Assembly: GCF_043951865.1 (NCBI RefSeq)
Contig: NZ_JBINJF010000003.1
Coordinates: forward strand, 1 to 64,000
DNA: 64,000 nt
Origin: JAMQKA01 sp043951865
GTDB taxonomy: Bacteria > Bacteroidota > Rhodothermia > Balneolales > Balneolaceae
Reading direction: 5' to 3'
Shown here: positions 52,834 through 60,913 of the stretch, piece after piece
How the letters are laid out: the number at the start of each line of letters is the position of its first letter
How positions within the stretch are numbered: the first letter of the stretch is position 1
The notes under the pieces: model-generated
The model's database searches: none
Told to the model about the DNA's origin: nothing
Seen by the model: the letters and a program-made list of their open reading frames with translations, nothing else
Position numbers and translations under genes: made by a program

Positions 52834-54099
52834 TTACGCATTTGCAACCTTGTCGTAATCGTATTCCCGCTCCTGCTTCCTGCGATTCTTGTCGCGGCCG
52901 ATATCAATTTCTTTGGGATCCACCTCAAAGAGTTCATCACCCTGCACATTGACTTTTTTCCCTATCGTCTTCTCCGTAATACCGTATTTCCGCTCAATGA
53001 CATTGATATACCGGGCCGACGGCATCTGGATACCGACAAGCTTGAGCAGCTTTCGCTTGAATCCCTTGGTTGGGAACAGCGTGACAGCCATCAGCAGTAT
53101 ACCCGCAAAAATTATATTCACATCGTTACCCGCCATGAACATCGCCGCCCCGATAATCGCAATATTCAGTCCATAGATAATAAGCGAAGAGGTCATGTGA
53201 GAAAATCCCGCGTCGATCAGCTGGTGATGCACGTGCAACCGGTCGGCGGAAAAGGGAGAACGACCTTTGATGAGACGAATCATGAATACACGGAGCGTAT
53301 CATAGAGCGGAACGATCAATACCGCCAGTATTAGTACGGGAACTTCATTTTTAAACGGTACTGCAACCTCCGCCGTAATGCCGAAATCGACAAAACGCAC
53401 CGCCAGGAATGCCAGCAGGTAACCTACGATCTGGGATCCTGTATCGCCCATAAAAATTGATGCCGGCTCCATATTGTACCACAAAAACCCGAGTAGTGAA
53501 CCCATCAGCGTAAATGCCAGAACAGCTTCCGGATAGAGACCGACCGACCAAAACCAGGCCCCGAAAAACAGCGACACAATCGCCCCCACGCCGCCCGCCA
53601 GTCCATCAATACCATCGATGAGATTATAAGCATTGACCACCACCACCATTGTAAAAAATGTCAGCAGCACACCGGCCCATAACGGGATCACCTCCTGACC
53701 GAATACCCCACCCAAATTGGTGATCGCGAGACCTCCTCCCAGGATTGGGGCAGTAATAGCCAGAACCTGGAGCCCCAATTTCTTTAAAGGTGCAATGACC
53801 ATGATGTCATCCTTTATCCCGGAAAAAAACAGGAGAATAAGACCGGCCAGGACAAAAGGAACCCATTGAGCCGTTGCGTATCCACTTAGCAGAAAGGCAA
53901 CAGACACCCCGCTGAAAATGGCAATTCCGCCAAGATTGGGAGTTTTGTCGGTATGGAGTTTACGTGCTTCTTCGGGATCGTCAAAAAGATGCTTGGTATG
54001 CGATACATCAATAATAACCGGAATGACCAGGTAAGTTATGACAAACGCACCTATACACGTCCCCAGCGGTAATGCACTCTGAATTAATATTTCAAACAT
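52834..54099 (-). CDS. Polyprenyl-phosphate N-acetylhexosamine-1-phosphate transferase (WecA/MraY-like)
   Basis: A 421-residue polytopic membrane enzyme (about 10-11 helices) that transfers a sugar-1-phosphate to undecaprenyl phosphate, starting a surface glycan. Family motifs are DPEEARKLHTDKTPNLGGIAIF, FSGIKDDIMVIAPLKKLGLQ, the hallmark AYNLIDGIDGLAGGVGAI, FMGDTGSQIVGYLLAFLAV and DRLHVHHQLIDAGFSH. It is WecA/TagO-like rather than MraY, judged by the cytoplasmic His-rich loop. A charged, Arg/Lys-rich C-terminal tail (about 395-421) is unusual. Neighbours encode nucleotide-sugar enzymes. Confidence 0.92.
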   Translation of the reverse strand: MFEILIQSALPLGTCIGAFVITYLVIPVIIDVSHTKHLFDDPEEARKLHTDKTPNLGGIAIFSGVSVAFLLSGYATAQWVPFVLAGLILLFFSGIKDDIMVIAPLKKLGLQVLAITAPILGGGLAITNLGGVFGQEVIPLWAGVLLTFFTMVVVVNAYNLIDGIDGLAGGVGAIVSLFFGAWFWSVGLYPEAVLAFTLMGSLLGFLWYNMEPASIFMGDTGSQIVGYLLAFLAVRFVDFGITAEVAVPFKNEVPVLILAVLIVPLYDTLRVFMIRLIKGRSPFSADRLHVHHQLIDAGFSHMTSSLIIYGLNIAIIGAAMFMAGNDVNIIFAGILLMAVTLFPTKGFKRKLLKLVGIQMPSARYINVIERKYGITEKTIGKKVNVQGDELFEVDPKEIDIGRDKNRRKQEREYDYDKVANA

Positions 54100-54299
54100 A
54101 ACTGTATTTATTTACGCCTGTATAGCCAACTAGTGCACTCCTGCACGCTCAATTTCTGTGTCGAAGAATACAATTTTACCCCCAGAAGGTAAATCATATA
54201 AATAAATATTAAAATTTTTTAATTGCTAATATATGTACTCTTGTTATTGCCACTTGTTCCGGAAAAACTGGCGATGGGTCATTTTTTTTATCTGCAAGT

Positions 54300-54413
54300 G
54301 GCCTTTGCAGATCCTGATGCTTATTTGGAGAGTGATTGTACCACCGACCTTATATAGCATATAAAGCGAGAATATAGCTCCTCCAAGCGGGGATTCAAAT
54401 ATTTTGCAGAGGG
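54300..54413 (+). repeat. Type I dispersed palindromic repeat, copy 6
   Basis: GGCCTTTGCAGATCC (54300-54314) to ATATTTTGCAGAGGG (54399-54413), with GTGATTGTACCACCGACC and CTCCTCCAAGCGGGG inside. Its right end overlaps the left end of a type II copy by about 5 bp, giving a type I/type II tandem in the 694-bp gap 54100-54793. Confidence 0.78.
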
Positions 54414-54547
54414 CTTTGAAAACCAGGAGTGTTGGTCAAGATCAATCCCTGGGCGGATTCGAAACCGCAGTTTATATCTCATAAATGAATATTTCGAATC
54501 CGCGAAAATGACGATATTGGCCAAAACAACGGTTTTGCAAAGACCTC
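54409..54547 (+). repeat. Type II dispersed palindromic repeat, copy 1
   Basis: 139 bp bounded by GAGGGCTTTGAAAACC (54409-54424) and GGTTTTGCAAAGACCTC (54531-54547). It has the internal palindrome GCGGATTCGAAA ... TTTCGAATCCGC and TTGGTC ... GGCCAA. Same length and ends as the copy at 58087-58226. It shares its termini but not its interior with type I. Confidence 0.8.
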
Positions 54548-54591
54548 TTGCAGATATTTTTAACACTAATCAGAAAGGCTTTTGAAGAGAC

Positions 54592-54675
54592 GTAAAACCC
54601 CCGCCGTTTTGACCATTTTTGGTGTTTTTGCGCAGCTAAAATCCTTGTTTACGAGGTATAAAACCGGGGGTTTAC
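54592..54675. repeat. GTAAAACCCCCG inverted repeat
   Basis: GTAAAACCCCCG (54592-54603) and CGGGGGTTTAC (54665-54675) form inverted ends around an 84-bp AT-rich segment. A second palindrome, AGGGTTTTAAACCCC, lies at about 54755-54769. Both lie downstream (3') of the UDP-sugar dehydrogenase gene, in the gap 54100-54793, with no nearby T-run. Confidence 0.45.
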
Positions 54676-54793
54676 ATGCGCTCGGGAGTTGGGCCAGGAC
54701 CAGTCTACCTGTTTTCAAGCTTCCTCTAAACTGAATATCCCTGCACCGGAAATGCAGGGTTTTAAACCCCGTTCCGGGACCAATAAAATCCCG

Positions 54794-56119
54794 TTACGCC
54801 TGCCAGACATGAATATCTGACTTGGCCAATCCACTCATCGCATTCCTGGAATCTACGATGCAGTCATTCCAGTCGCTTAGTTCCTTGTAGTCTATTGAAG
54901 AGTGATTTGTGGAGATTACAACGGCATCAAATGAGCCGACGGTTTCCCTGTTCCAGTTGATACTTTGCGTTCCGGTCCATTCCTCATGTTCACGGGTGGG
55001 TTTGATCTCCGGGATGTGAGGATCGTAGTAGGATACATCGGCCCCGTACCCGGCCAGCAGATCCATGATTTTAAAGGTGGGCGACTCCCGCATGTCATCC
55101 ACATCCGGTTTGTACGCGAGTCCCACGACCAGCACCCGACTGCCGTTCAGGGCTTTTTTATGGGCATTCAGCGCCTTTAGTGTTTGGTCCACCACGTAGC
55201 GCGGCATCGAGGTATTGATCTCTCCGGCCAGCTCAATAAACCGCGTATTCTGTTCCTGCTCCCGTGCTTTCCAGGTCAGGTAAAACGGGTCTATAGGGAT
55301 ACAGTGGCCGCCGAGCCCCGGACCCGGCACAAACTTCATAAAACCGAACGGCTTGGTTGCCGCGGCATCCAGCACTTCATGCACATCAATGCCCATCTTG
55401 TGGTACACAACCTTCAATTCATTAACCAGGGCAATATTGACCGCCCGAAACACATTTTCCGTGATTTTGACAGCTTCAGCGGTTTTGGTGTCGGAAACAG
55501 GAACGGTCTCTACAATAGCCGTATCGTACAGGGCCATGGCCAGCTTCAGGGCCTCCTCTCCATGTCCGCCCACCACCTTGGGTATTTTGGAAGTATTAAA
55601 GTCGGGATTGCCGGGATCCTCCCGCTCGGGACTGTAAGCCACGTAGAAATCTTCTCCGGCGGTCAATCCTGATTTCGACTCCAGCAGCGGAATAATCAGG
55701 TCCTCGGTAGTTCCCGGATAGGTCGTAGATTCAAGGACTACCAGCTGTCCCTCCCGCAGGTGTTCCCCCACGGTCATGCACGTCCGCTCCACATATTCCA
55801 TATCGGGCTCACGGTGTTCATCCAGCGGGGTGGGAACGCAAAGAAGAACCGCATCAGCTTCTGTGAGCCGCTCAAAATCAGCCGTGGCATCGCAACGCTC
55901 ACTCTCGGCCAGTACCTGCATCATCTCCTGCCCCAGGTGCTTGATATAGGGGGTGCCCTCTTTTATGCAATCGATTTTCTCCTGGTCGATGTCAAAACCG
56001 AGTACCGGCATCTCATTTTTGTGGAATGTCCACATCAGGGGCAGCCCTACATAACCGAGTCCCACGATTCCGACCGTATAATTCCGTTGGCTAATTTTGT
56101 TAAGCAGCTCTTGAAGCAT
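54794..56119 (-). CDS. Nucleotide-sugar dehydrogenase (UDP-HexNAc 6-dehydrogenase type)
   Basis: A 441-residue UDP-glucose/GDP-mannose dehydrogenase-family enzyme producing a UDP-uronic acid for surface glycan. The N-terminal Rossmann motif VGIVGLGYVGLPLMWTF (17-33) is clear. VLESTTYPGTTEDLI and FVAYSPEREDPGN resemble WecC/WbpA/VipA (UDP-N-acetylhexosamine dehydrogenases) more than Ugd. The catalytic Cys is in GGHCIPIDPFYLTWKA (about 269-284). The C-terminal domain has VLVVGLAYKPDVDDMRESP. It belongs with WecB and the polyprenyl transferase as a surface-polysaccharide set. Confidence 0.92.
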   Translation of the reverse strand: MLQELLNKISQRNYTVGIVGLGYVGLPLMWTFHKNEMPVLGFDIDQEKIDCIKEGTPYIKHLGQEMMQVLAESERCDATADFERLTEADAVLLCVPTPLDEHREPDMEYVERTCMTVGEHLREGQLVVLESTTYPGTTEDLIIPLLESKSGLTAGEDFYVAYSPEREDPGNPDFNTSKIPKVVGGHGEEALKLAMALYDTAIVETVPVSDTKTAEAVKITENVFRAVNIALVNELKVVYHKMGIDVHEVLDAAATKPFGFMKFVPGPGLGGHCIPIDPFYLTWKAREQEQNTRFIELAGEINTSMPRYVVDQTLKALNAHKKALNGSRVLVVGLAYKPDVDDMRESPTFKIMDLLAGYGADVSYYDPHIPEIKPTREHEEWTGTQSINWNRETVGSFDAVVISTNHSSIDYKELSDWNDCIVDSRNAMSGLAKSDIHVWQA

Positions 56120-56145
56120 CTGATCTGTTATTAAGTTATCAATAA

Positions 56146-56355
56146 TTATCGATGGCGAATATAGGGATTAAGAATCACATTTTGCACTCCTGTATCTTTT
56201 GCGACATTTTGCAAAAAAGCTTTGAACATCTGCACCTCATTATTATCCGGAATTTTGAGATGTCGTGTTATTAGTGACGTACCGAGTATTTTTGACAATT
56301 CATTCCCTGTGAGCCTACTTTGGCCATAGAGTAAGATGTGCTTTCCCCTTTGCAA
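56146..56355 (-). CDS. Short uncharacterised reading frame, possibly a remnant
   Basis: A 69-codon frame (MQRGKHILLYGQSRLTGNEL start; ILNPYIRHR end) with an ordinary, protein-like composition, lying between the UDP-sugar dehydrogenase and the repeat at 56369. I recognise no family, and it may be the tail of a larger gene cut by the repeat. The stop is only 26 bp from the dehydrogenase start. Confidence 0.25.
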   Translation of the reverse strand: MQRGKHILLYGQSRLTGNELSKILGTSLITRHLKIPDNNEVQMFKAFLQNVAKDTGVQNVILNPYIRHR

Positions 56356-56368
56356 ATTAACTGGTACC

Positions 56369-56480
56369 GACTTTTGCAGAACCTGCGATTTTGTCGGGAG
56401 GTGGTTGTACCACCGACCTTATATTACACATAAATCGGGAGTACGACTTCTACCGAATGAGGAAGTGAGGATTTTCTGGC
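56369..56480 (+). repeat. Type I dispersed palindromic repeat, copy 7
   Basis: GACTTTTGCAGAACC (56369-56383) to GAGGATTTTCTGG (56467-56479), with TTGTCGGGAGGTGGTTGTAC then CACCGACC, and CGGGAGTACGACTTCTACC. The right terminus is more degenerate than in other copies. It lies immediately 3' of wecB in the gap 56120-56501. Confidence 0.75.
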
Positions 56481-56501
56481 ATCGACACTGCACCGACGGT
56501 C

Positions 56502-57605
56502 TCAGACTTCGTACTCCTGAATCGCCTTCACAATTCGTCCTGCGGTTTTTCCATCCCAGTAGAGCGGTTTGGGACGTTCCCGGCTCCCTGAGGTTCCGTT
56601 TTGCAGGTGTTGCCGTATATGTTTGAGAATCTCATCCTTCTCGGTACCCACAAGCGTATTGGTGCCTTCAGTGATCGTAATAGGGCGCTCGGTGTTCGGG
56701 CGGGCCGTAAGACAGGGAACACCCAGTGCCGTAGTCTCCTCCTGTATGCCCCCGGAGTCGGTCAACACCAGCCGGGCGTTGTTCATCAGCGCTACATTGT
56801 CGAGGTACCCTACCGGCTCCAGCAGGTGCAGCTGACCGATATCGTTCAGGCGCTCCCACAGGTCAAATTCTTCCGCCCGGTTTTTCGAACGGGGATGCAC
56901 CGGCCACACCATCGGGATGTCGGCGGCAGTCTGTTCCAGGATCTCCACGAAGTTGGACAGCGTCTCCTGCTGGTCCACATTTGAGGGGCGATGAAGCGTC
57001 ACCAGTACATATTCCCCTGCTTCGATCCCCAGGTCTCCCAGAATAGTGGATCGCCCCGACTGCTCCCGCATGTTATACAGGGTGTCGATCATAATATTAC
57101 CGACAAAGCGGATCTTTTCTTCGGGAATTCCCTCCTTGACCAGGTGCATGTTGCCGTCGATGGAGGGAGTGAGCAACAGATCAGCTATGCTGTCGGTAAG
57201 TACGCGGTTGATCTCTTCCGGCATCGAACGGTCGTAGCTGCGCAACCCCGCCTCCACATGGGCCACCCTGATCCCCATCTTGTTGGCCACAATCGTGCAG
57301 GCCATCGTCGGGTTTACATCACCGACCACCACGACCCAGTCGGGCTGCTCCTTCTCGAGCACCTTTTCGAACGCCGTCATCACCCGGGCGGTCTGCTCGG
57401 CGTGCGTGCCGCTGCCCACCCCCAGGTGATGGTCCGGGGCCGGTATTCCCAATTCGTCAAAAAATATTTTGGACATCTCGTAGTCGTAATGCTGGCCGGT
57501 GTGCAGCAGCTGGGCGTCAATCTCTTCATGCTTTTTGAACTCTTCAAGCAAGGGTGCCACTTTCATAAAATTGGGCCGGGCACTGGCCACATTAATAATT
57601 CTCAT
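56502..57605 (-). CDS. wecB: UDP-N-acetylglucosamine 2-epimerase (non-hydrolysing)
   Basis: A 367-residue enzyme interconverting UDP-GlcNAc and UDP-ManNAc. I use ATG 57605 (MRIINVASARPNFMKVAPLL). The open frame extends 16 codons further to 57653 into a repeat remnant at 57641-57697, so the extension is not used. Motifs are LLHTGQHYDYEMS, VVVGDVNPTMACTIVANKMGIRVAHVEAGLRSYDRSMPEEINRVLTD and ALMNNARLVLTDSGGIQEE, all characteristic of the family. Its product can feed the UDP-sugar dehydrogenase to make UDP-ManNAcA. Confidence 0.95.
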   Translation of the reverse strand: MRIINVASARPNFMKVAPLLEEFKKHEEIDAQLLHTGQHYDYEMSKIFFDELGIPAPDHHLGVGSGTHAEQTARVMTAFEKVLEKEQPDWVVVVGDVNPTMACTIVANKMGIRVAHVEAGLRSYDRSMPEEINRVLTDSIADLLLTPSIDGNMHLVKEGIPEEKIRFVGNIMIDTLYNMREQSGRSTILGDLGIEAGEYVLVTLHRPSNVDQQETLSNFVEILEQTAADIPMVWPVHPRSKNRAEEFDLWERLNDIGQLHLLEPVGYLDNVALMNNARLVLTDSGGIQEETTALGVPCLTARPNTERPITITEGTNTLVGTEKDEILKHIRQHLQNGTSGSRERPKPLYWDGKTAGRIVKAIQEYEV

Positions 57606-57640
57606 GGGGTAAACTATTGATTTATTTAAACTTGTTAGTG

Positions 57641-57697
57641 CAGGTTCTTGCAAAACCCTCGCCTCGTCGTTCTCAGGGGTTTCATTCCCGCTAAAGA
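57641..57697 (-). repeat. Type I repeat remnant upstream of wecB
   Basis: CAGGTTCTTGCAAAACCCTC at 57641-57660, then GTCGTTCTCAGGGGTTTCAT, corresponds to the inverted right end and adjacent CGTTCTGAGG block of type I copies. The other half is missing. The rest of the gap 57654-58319 shows a palindrome ACAGAATTATTCTGT (57810-57824) and the type II copy below. Confidence 0.5.
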
Positions 57698-58086
57698 AAA
57701 ACTGAAGGTCCTGCCCCCCCTGTCAAACTGTTGAGGACATCCACTCTGCATGCGCATAGTGTAATAATTCCTATACAAGGAAACCAATATAGCACCATTT
57801 TGCTAACACAGAATTATTCTGTCCTGGAATTTAATCGCCAGGAGGAAAGATGGACAAACGGCCGCACGCAGAACATACAGCATCAGCTGTCGGCATTGTG
57901 ATGAGATGCTGAATGAAACTCTTTTCGGGTTTCGAAAGTCTCAAGAGGACAACACTATTTTTACTTAAAAATATTTAACGTTTGCAAAACAGCCACTTAA
58001 ACCGCATCTTTGCCACCTTGAAGGACTTGAGTGCCCCGCCAGCTTCTTATATGCCGGCTTCGCTTTTGTTTTCATATTCATTAAGC

Positions 58087-58226
58087 GAGGGCTTTGAAAA
58101 ATCAGGGGTTTTGGTCGAGGTCAACGCTTGAGCGAATTTGAACCCGGAGCTTATTAGCTGTAAGTGAGGATTTCAACTTTGCGAAAATACCGAGACTGGC
58201 CAAAACATCGGTTTTGCAAAGGTCTC
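58087..58226 (+). repeat. Type II dispersed palindromic repeat, copy 2
   Basis: GAGGGCTTTGAAAAATC (58087-58103) to GGTTTTGCAAAGGTCTC (58210-58226), 140 bp. The interior GGTTTTGGTCGAGGTCAACG and ACTGGCCAAAACATCGG aligns with the copy at 54409-54547. It lies 93 bp upstream of the PAS histidine kinase start. Confidence 0.8.
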
Positions 58227-58319
58227 TAAGCAAGAACAGACATCGTTTACAATTTCATCCGCATTAACCGGTCTACTGAAATCGATCAACAGCATGCCCT
58301 TCTGGAGGCAGGATAATTC

Positions 58320-60527
58320 ATGGTTTCTACTCCCTATACATCTTATGGAGAACCGCTTCAAATAAAGGCATTCGATCAACCCGAGATTGTGCTCGCGGTG
58401 GGGAACCATGAGAACCGCCGGCTCATCCAGCAATTTTTGCCCGATCATTTTTCAGTGGATGTACCGGACCCCCGCATCGGCGAAGGTGATTTTGACCTCT
58501 GTATTCTTGATGAACATTCTCTGGAACTCAACCGGGAGGCCCTGGAGAAGCAAAAACGGGAAGCCGCACCGACCTTTTTACCCATCATGCTGTTGACAAG
58601 CCATCATTCCGAGCTCCGAAACGCTTCGTACATATGGGATTTTGTAGATGATGTCCTCTCGATACCGGTACCGGAGGGCGTATTCAATTCGCGCATCAAC
58701 CTGCTGCTGCAATCAAGAACGTATTCGCTGGCCCTCAAGCGGAAGAACAAGCACCTTCGGGAGCAGAAAGAGCGGTTCCGGCTGATCGCAGAAAATTCTA
58801 CCGACATGATTAGTCGTCACGCCCCGGACGGTACCTACTTGTACGCCTCCCCCTCCTCCGAGCAGCTCATGGGATATACTCCTGGCGAGCTGGTGGGCAA
58901 TAACGCCTACGAATACTTCCACCCCGATGATATTCCGGCGGTCGAACAACAACACAAATTTATCTCCCCGCGCGATGAGATCAAGTCGGTGGCCTACCGC
59001 ATTAAAACCAAAAATAACGGCTACAAGTGGGTGGAAACCACCAGCCGTACCGTCAAAGATCCACAATCAGATCAGCTGGTCGAAATACAGGCAAGCACGC
59101 GCGATATTTCCGATCGAAAAGCGTACGAACAACAGCTGGAAGAAGAAAAAGAGTTTGTCAATACGGCCGTAGAGAGTTTACCGGGTATTTTCTATATGCT
59201 TGACTCCGACATGAATTTTATAATGTGGAACAAGAACTTTGGTGCCGAACTCGGTTACAGTGATGAGGAGATCAGGCGCAAACACTACCTGGAATATTTC
59301 CCGGAAAAAGACCAGGAGCGACTTCAATCTGCGGTAAAAAAGATTTGGACCGAAGGATACGCCGAAATTGAAATTGACGTACTGAGCCGCCAGGGCGAGC
59401 GGTTCCACTACTTCCTTTCGGCACGTAAGCTGATAAAAAACGGGCAGGAATTTCTTATCGGGTCCGGGGTCGACATCTCGGCGAGAGTGGAAGCAGAAAC
59501 GAAGCACAGGTTAAGCGAAAAACGGTGGGAGCAGCTGGTCCAGAAAAACCCCGGGCTTGTCATGATATCCAACCGGGATAAAATTATCAGGTTTATCAAT
59601 CCCGCCGGTACCGAGCTAATGGGGAAAGAAGATCCCCGCAACCTGAAGGGAAACCAATGGACCGACTACCTGAACCTTGAGGACGGGGAGCGGCTGGAAA
59701 TGCGTATTCAACAGGTTATGGAGGGCCAAGTGCTGGAACCGGCCACCTTTCGAGCCTCTACCTGGAATGGACGCGAACTGTATGTTGAACTGCAGGGAGT
59801 ATCGATTCAGTACAAGGGAGAAGAGGCGATTCTCACCATTGGCAAAGATGTGACACAGCGCATGAAGTATGAACAGGAACTGGAAAAATCGATCCGTGAA
59901 AAGGAAATTTTGCTGCAGGAGATCCACCACCGGGTCAAAAACAACCTCGCAATTATATCCGGGCTGCTTGAGCTGCAAAGCGGAGAGATCGATGACCAGG
60001 AAGTGCAGCAAATCCTGGAAAAGAGCAAGCGGCGCATCCACTCCATAGCCAAAGTCCATGAGCTGCTGTACCGGAACGAGGAACTGAACCGTATAGATTT
60101 CAAGGCGTATATTTTTGAACTTATCGACACGATGGACCAGCTCACCCACAATCCCAGGCTCGATATCTCGCTGAATTACGAGCTGGAGCCGGTTTTTATG
60201 AATATTGACCAGGCGATTCCCTGCGGAATGGTGATCAACGAACTGATTACAAACTCGATCAAGCACGCCTTCCCGGATCGGGAAGAAGGCACGATCACCA
60301 TCGGACTTTCAGAAAATGACCGCCGGGCCTCCATTACGGTGGCCGACAACGGGACGGGCCTGCCAGATTTTTTCGCTTCCACCCGGCATAAAACGCTAGG
60401 CAAAACCATTGTCGAACTGCTGGTCAAGCAGCTGGATGCCGATTTCAACTTCGGAACCGACAACGGTTCCTTTTTTGAGCTCTCGTTTGAAAAAAGGAGA
60501 TATTCGGGTCCGGCCGGCAAGGTGTAA
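58320..60527 (+). CDS. Cytosolic multi-PAS histidine kinase with a receiver-like N-terminus
   Basis: A 735-residue kinase with no membrane helices. Residues about 20-130 are receiver-like (FDLCILDEHS with an Asp; LPIMLLTSH with Thr), but the conserved Lys near VDDVLSIPVPEG is missing, suggesting a pseudo-receiver. Three PAS/PAC modules follow (about 145-265, 285-400, 405-520). The dimerisation domain is HisKA_2 type, EIHHRVKNNLAIISGLLELQ (His about 535), then HATPase with MVINELITNSIKHAF and VADNGTGLPDFF. HisKA_2 kinases often sense light or redox, but no chromophore-binding Cys is obvious. The partner regulator is unknown. Confidence 0.9.
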   Translation: MVSTPYTSYGEPLQIKAFDQPEIVLAVGNHENRRLIQQFLPDHFSVDVPDPRIGEGDFDLCILDEHSLELNREALEKQKREAAPTFLPIMLLTSHHSELRNASYIWDFVDDVLSIPVPEGVFNSRINLLLQSRTYSLALKRKNKHLREQKERFRLIAENSTDMISRHAPDGTYLYASPSSEQLMGYTPGELVGNNAYEYFHPDDIPAVEQQHKFISPRDEIKSVAYRIKTKNNGYKWVETTSRTVKDPQSDQLVEIQASTRDISDRKAYEQQLEEEKEFVNTAVESLPGIFYMLDSDMNFIMWNKNFGAELGYSDEEIRRKHYLEYFPEKDQERLQSAVKKIWTEGYAEIEIDVLSRQGERFHYFLSARKLIKNGQEFLIGSGVDISARVEAETKHRLSEKRWEQLVQKNPGLVMISNRDKIIRFINPAGTELMGKEDPRNLKGNQWTDYLNLEDGERLEMRIQQVMEGQVLEPATFRASTWNGRELYVELQGVSIQYKGEEAILTIGKDVTQRMKYEQELEKSIREKEILLQEIHHRVKNNLAIISGLLELQSGEIDDQEVQQILEKSKRRIHSIAKVHELLYRNEELNRIDFKAYIFELIDTMDQLTHNPRLDISLNYELEPVFMNIDQAIPCGMVINELITNSIKHAFPDREEGTITIGLSENDRRASITVADNGTGLPDFFASTRHKTLGKTIVELLVKQLDADFNFGTDNGSFFELSFEKRRYSGPAGKV

Positions 60528-60623
60528 AACAGTATTGTTAATATTCACACTTTTATACATTTTAACATCTGTTATAAATACAACGAATCCTCGTGCCTCC
60601 GTACAGCACTCTTAATACCTGTA

Positions 60624-60863
60624 ATGGCTTTTCAACAACTTCTGATCAGGCGGTGCCAAAAATCCCGAATTTCGGTCTTTCCAGGCCAGAACCCGGATTA
60701 CAGCGATCACGCCGATCTGTGCAGACAGATCATGGAAAGATATTCCCTGAACTGCCGTGCCGTGCTGTTATGCGGGAGCATCTTCTCTTGCCCCGACAAC
60801 CGGAACGCCCTGCACTCCGTGCAACATGAACACCCCGTTTTGAAGAACCCCTTCCCGGGCTGA
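60624..60863 (+). CDS. Short reading frame between two kinases, doubtful
   Basis: A 79-codon frame starting MAFQQLLIRRCQKSRISVFPG in the 386-bp gap 60528-60913. The sequence has no domain I recognise, and an alternative frame overlaps it. It could be a degraded gene, a small regulatory peptide or noise. I list it because the gap contains nothing else I can support. Confidence 0.2.
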   Translation: MAFQQLLIRRCQKSRISVFPGQNPDYSDHADLCRQIMERYSLNCRAVLLCGSIFSCPDNRNALHSVQHEHPVLKNPFPG

Positions 60864-60913
60864 ACATCACCAACTGGTTAACTGGTCACATTATACAACT
60901 CAACTGCATCCCA

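Noticed and set aside
54454..54510. T-arm-like GCGGTTTCGAATCCGC sequence suggesting a tRNA
   Set aside because: It is the inner palindrome of the type II repeat. No acceptor stem, D-arm or anticodon arm can be fitted, and the motif recurs in a repeat.
57851..57913. A 20-codon ORF with a perfect AGGAGG six bases before its ATG
   Set aside because: The peptide is too short and featureless, and this genome rarely shows Shine-Dalgarno sequences, so chance is likely.
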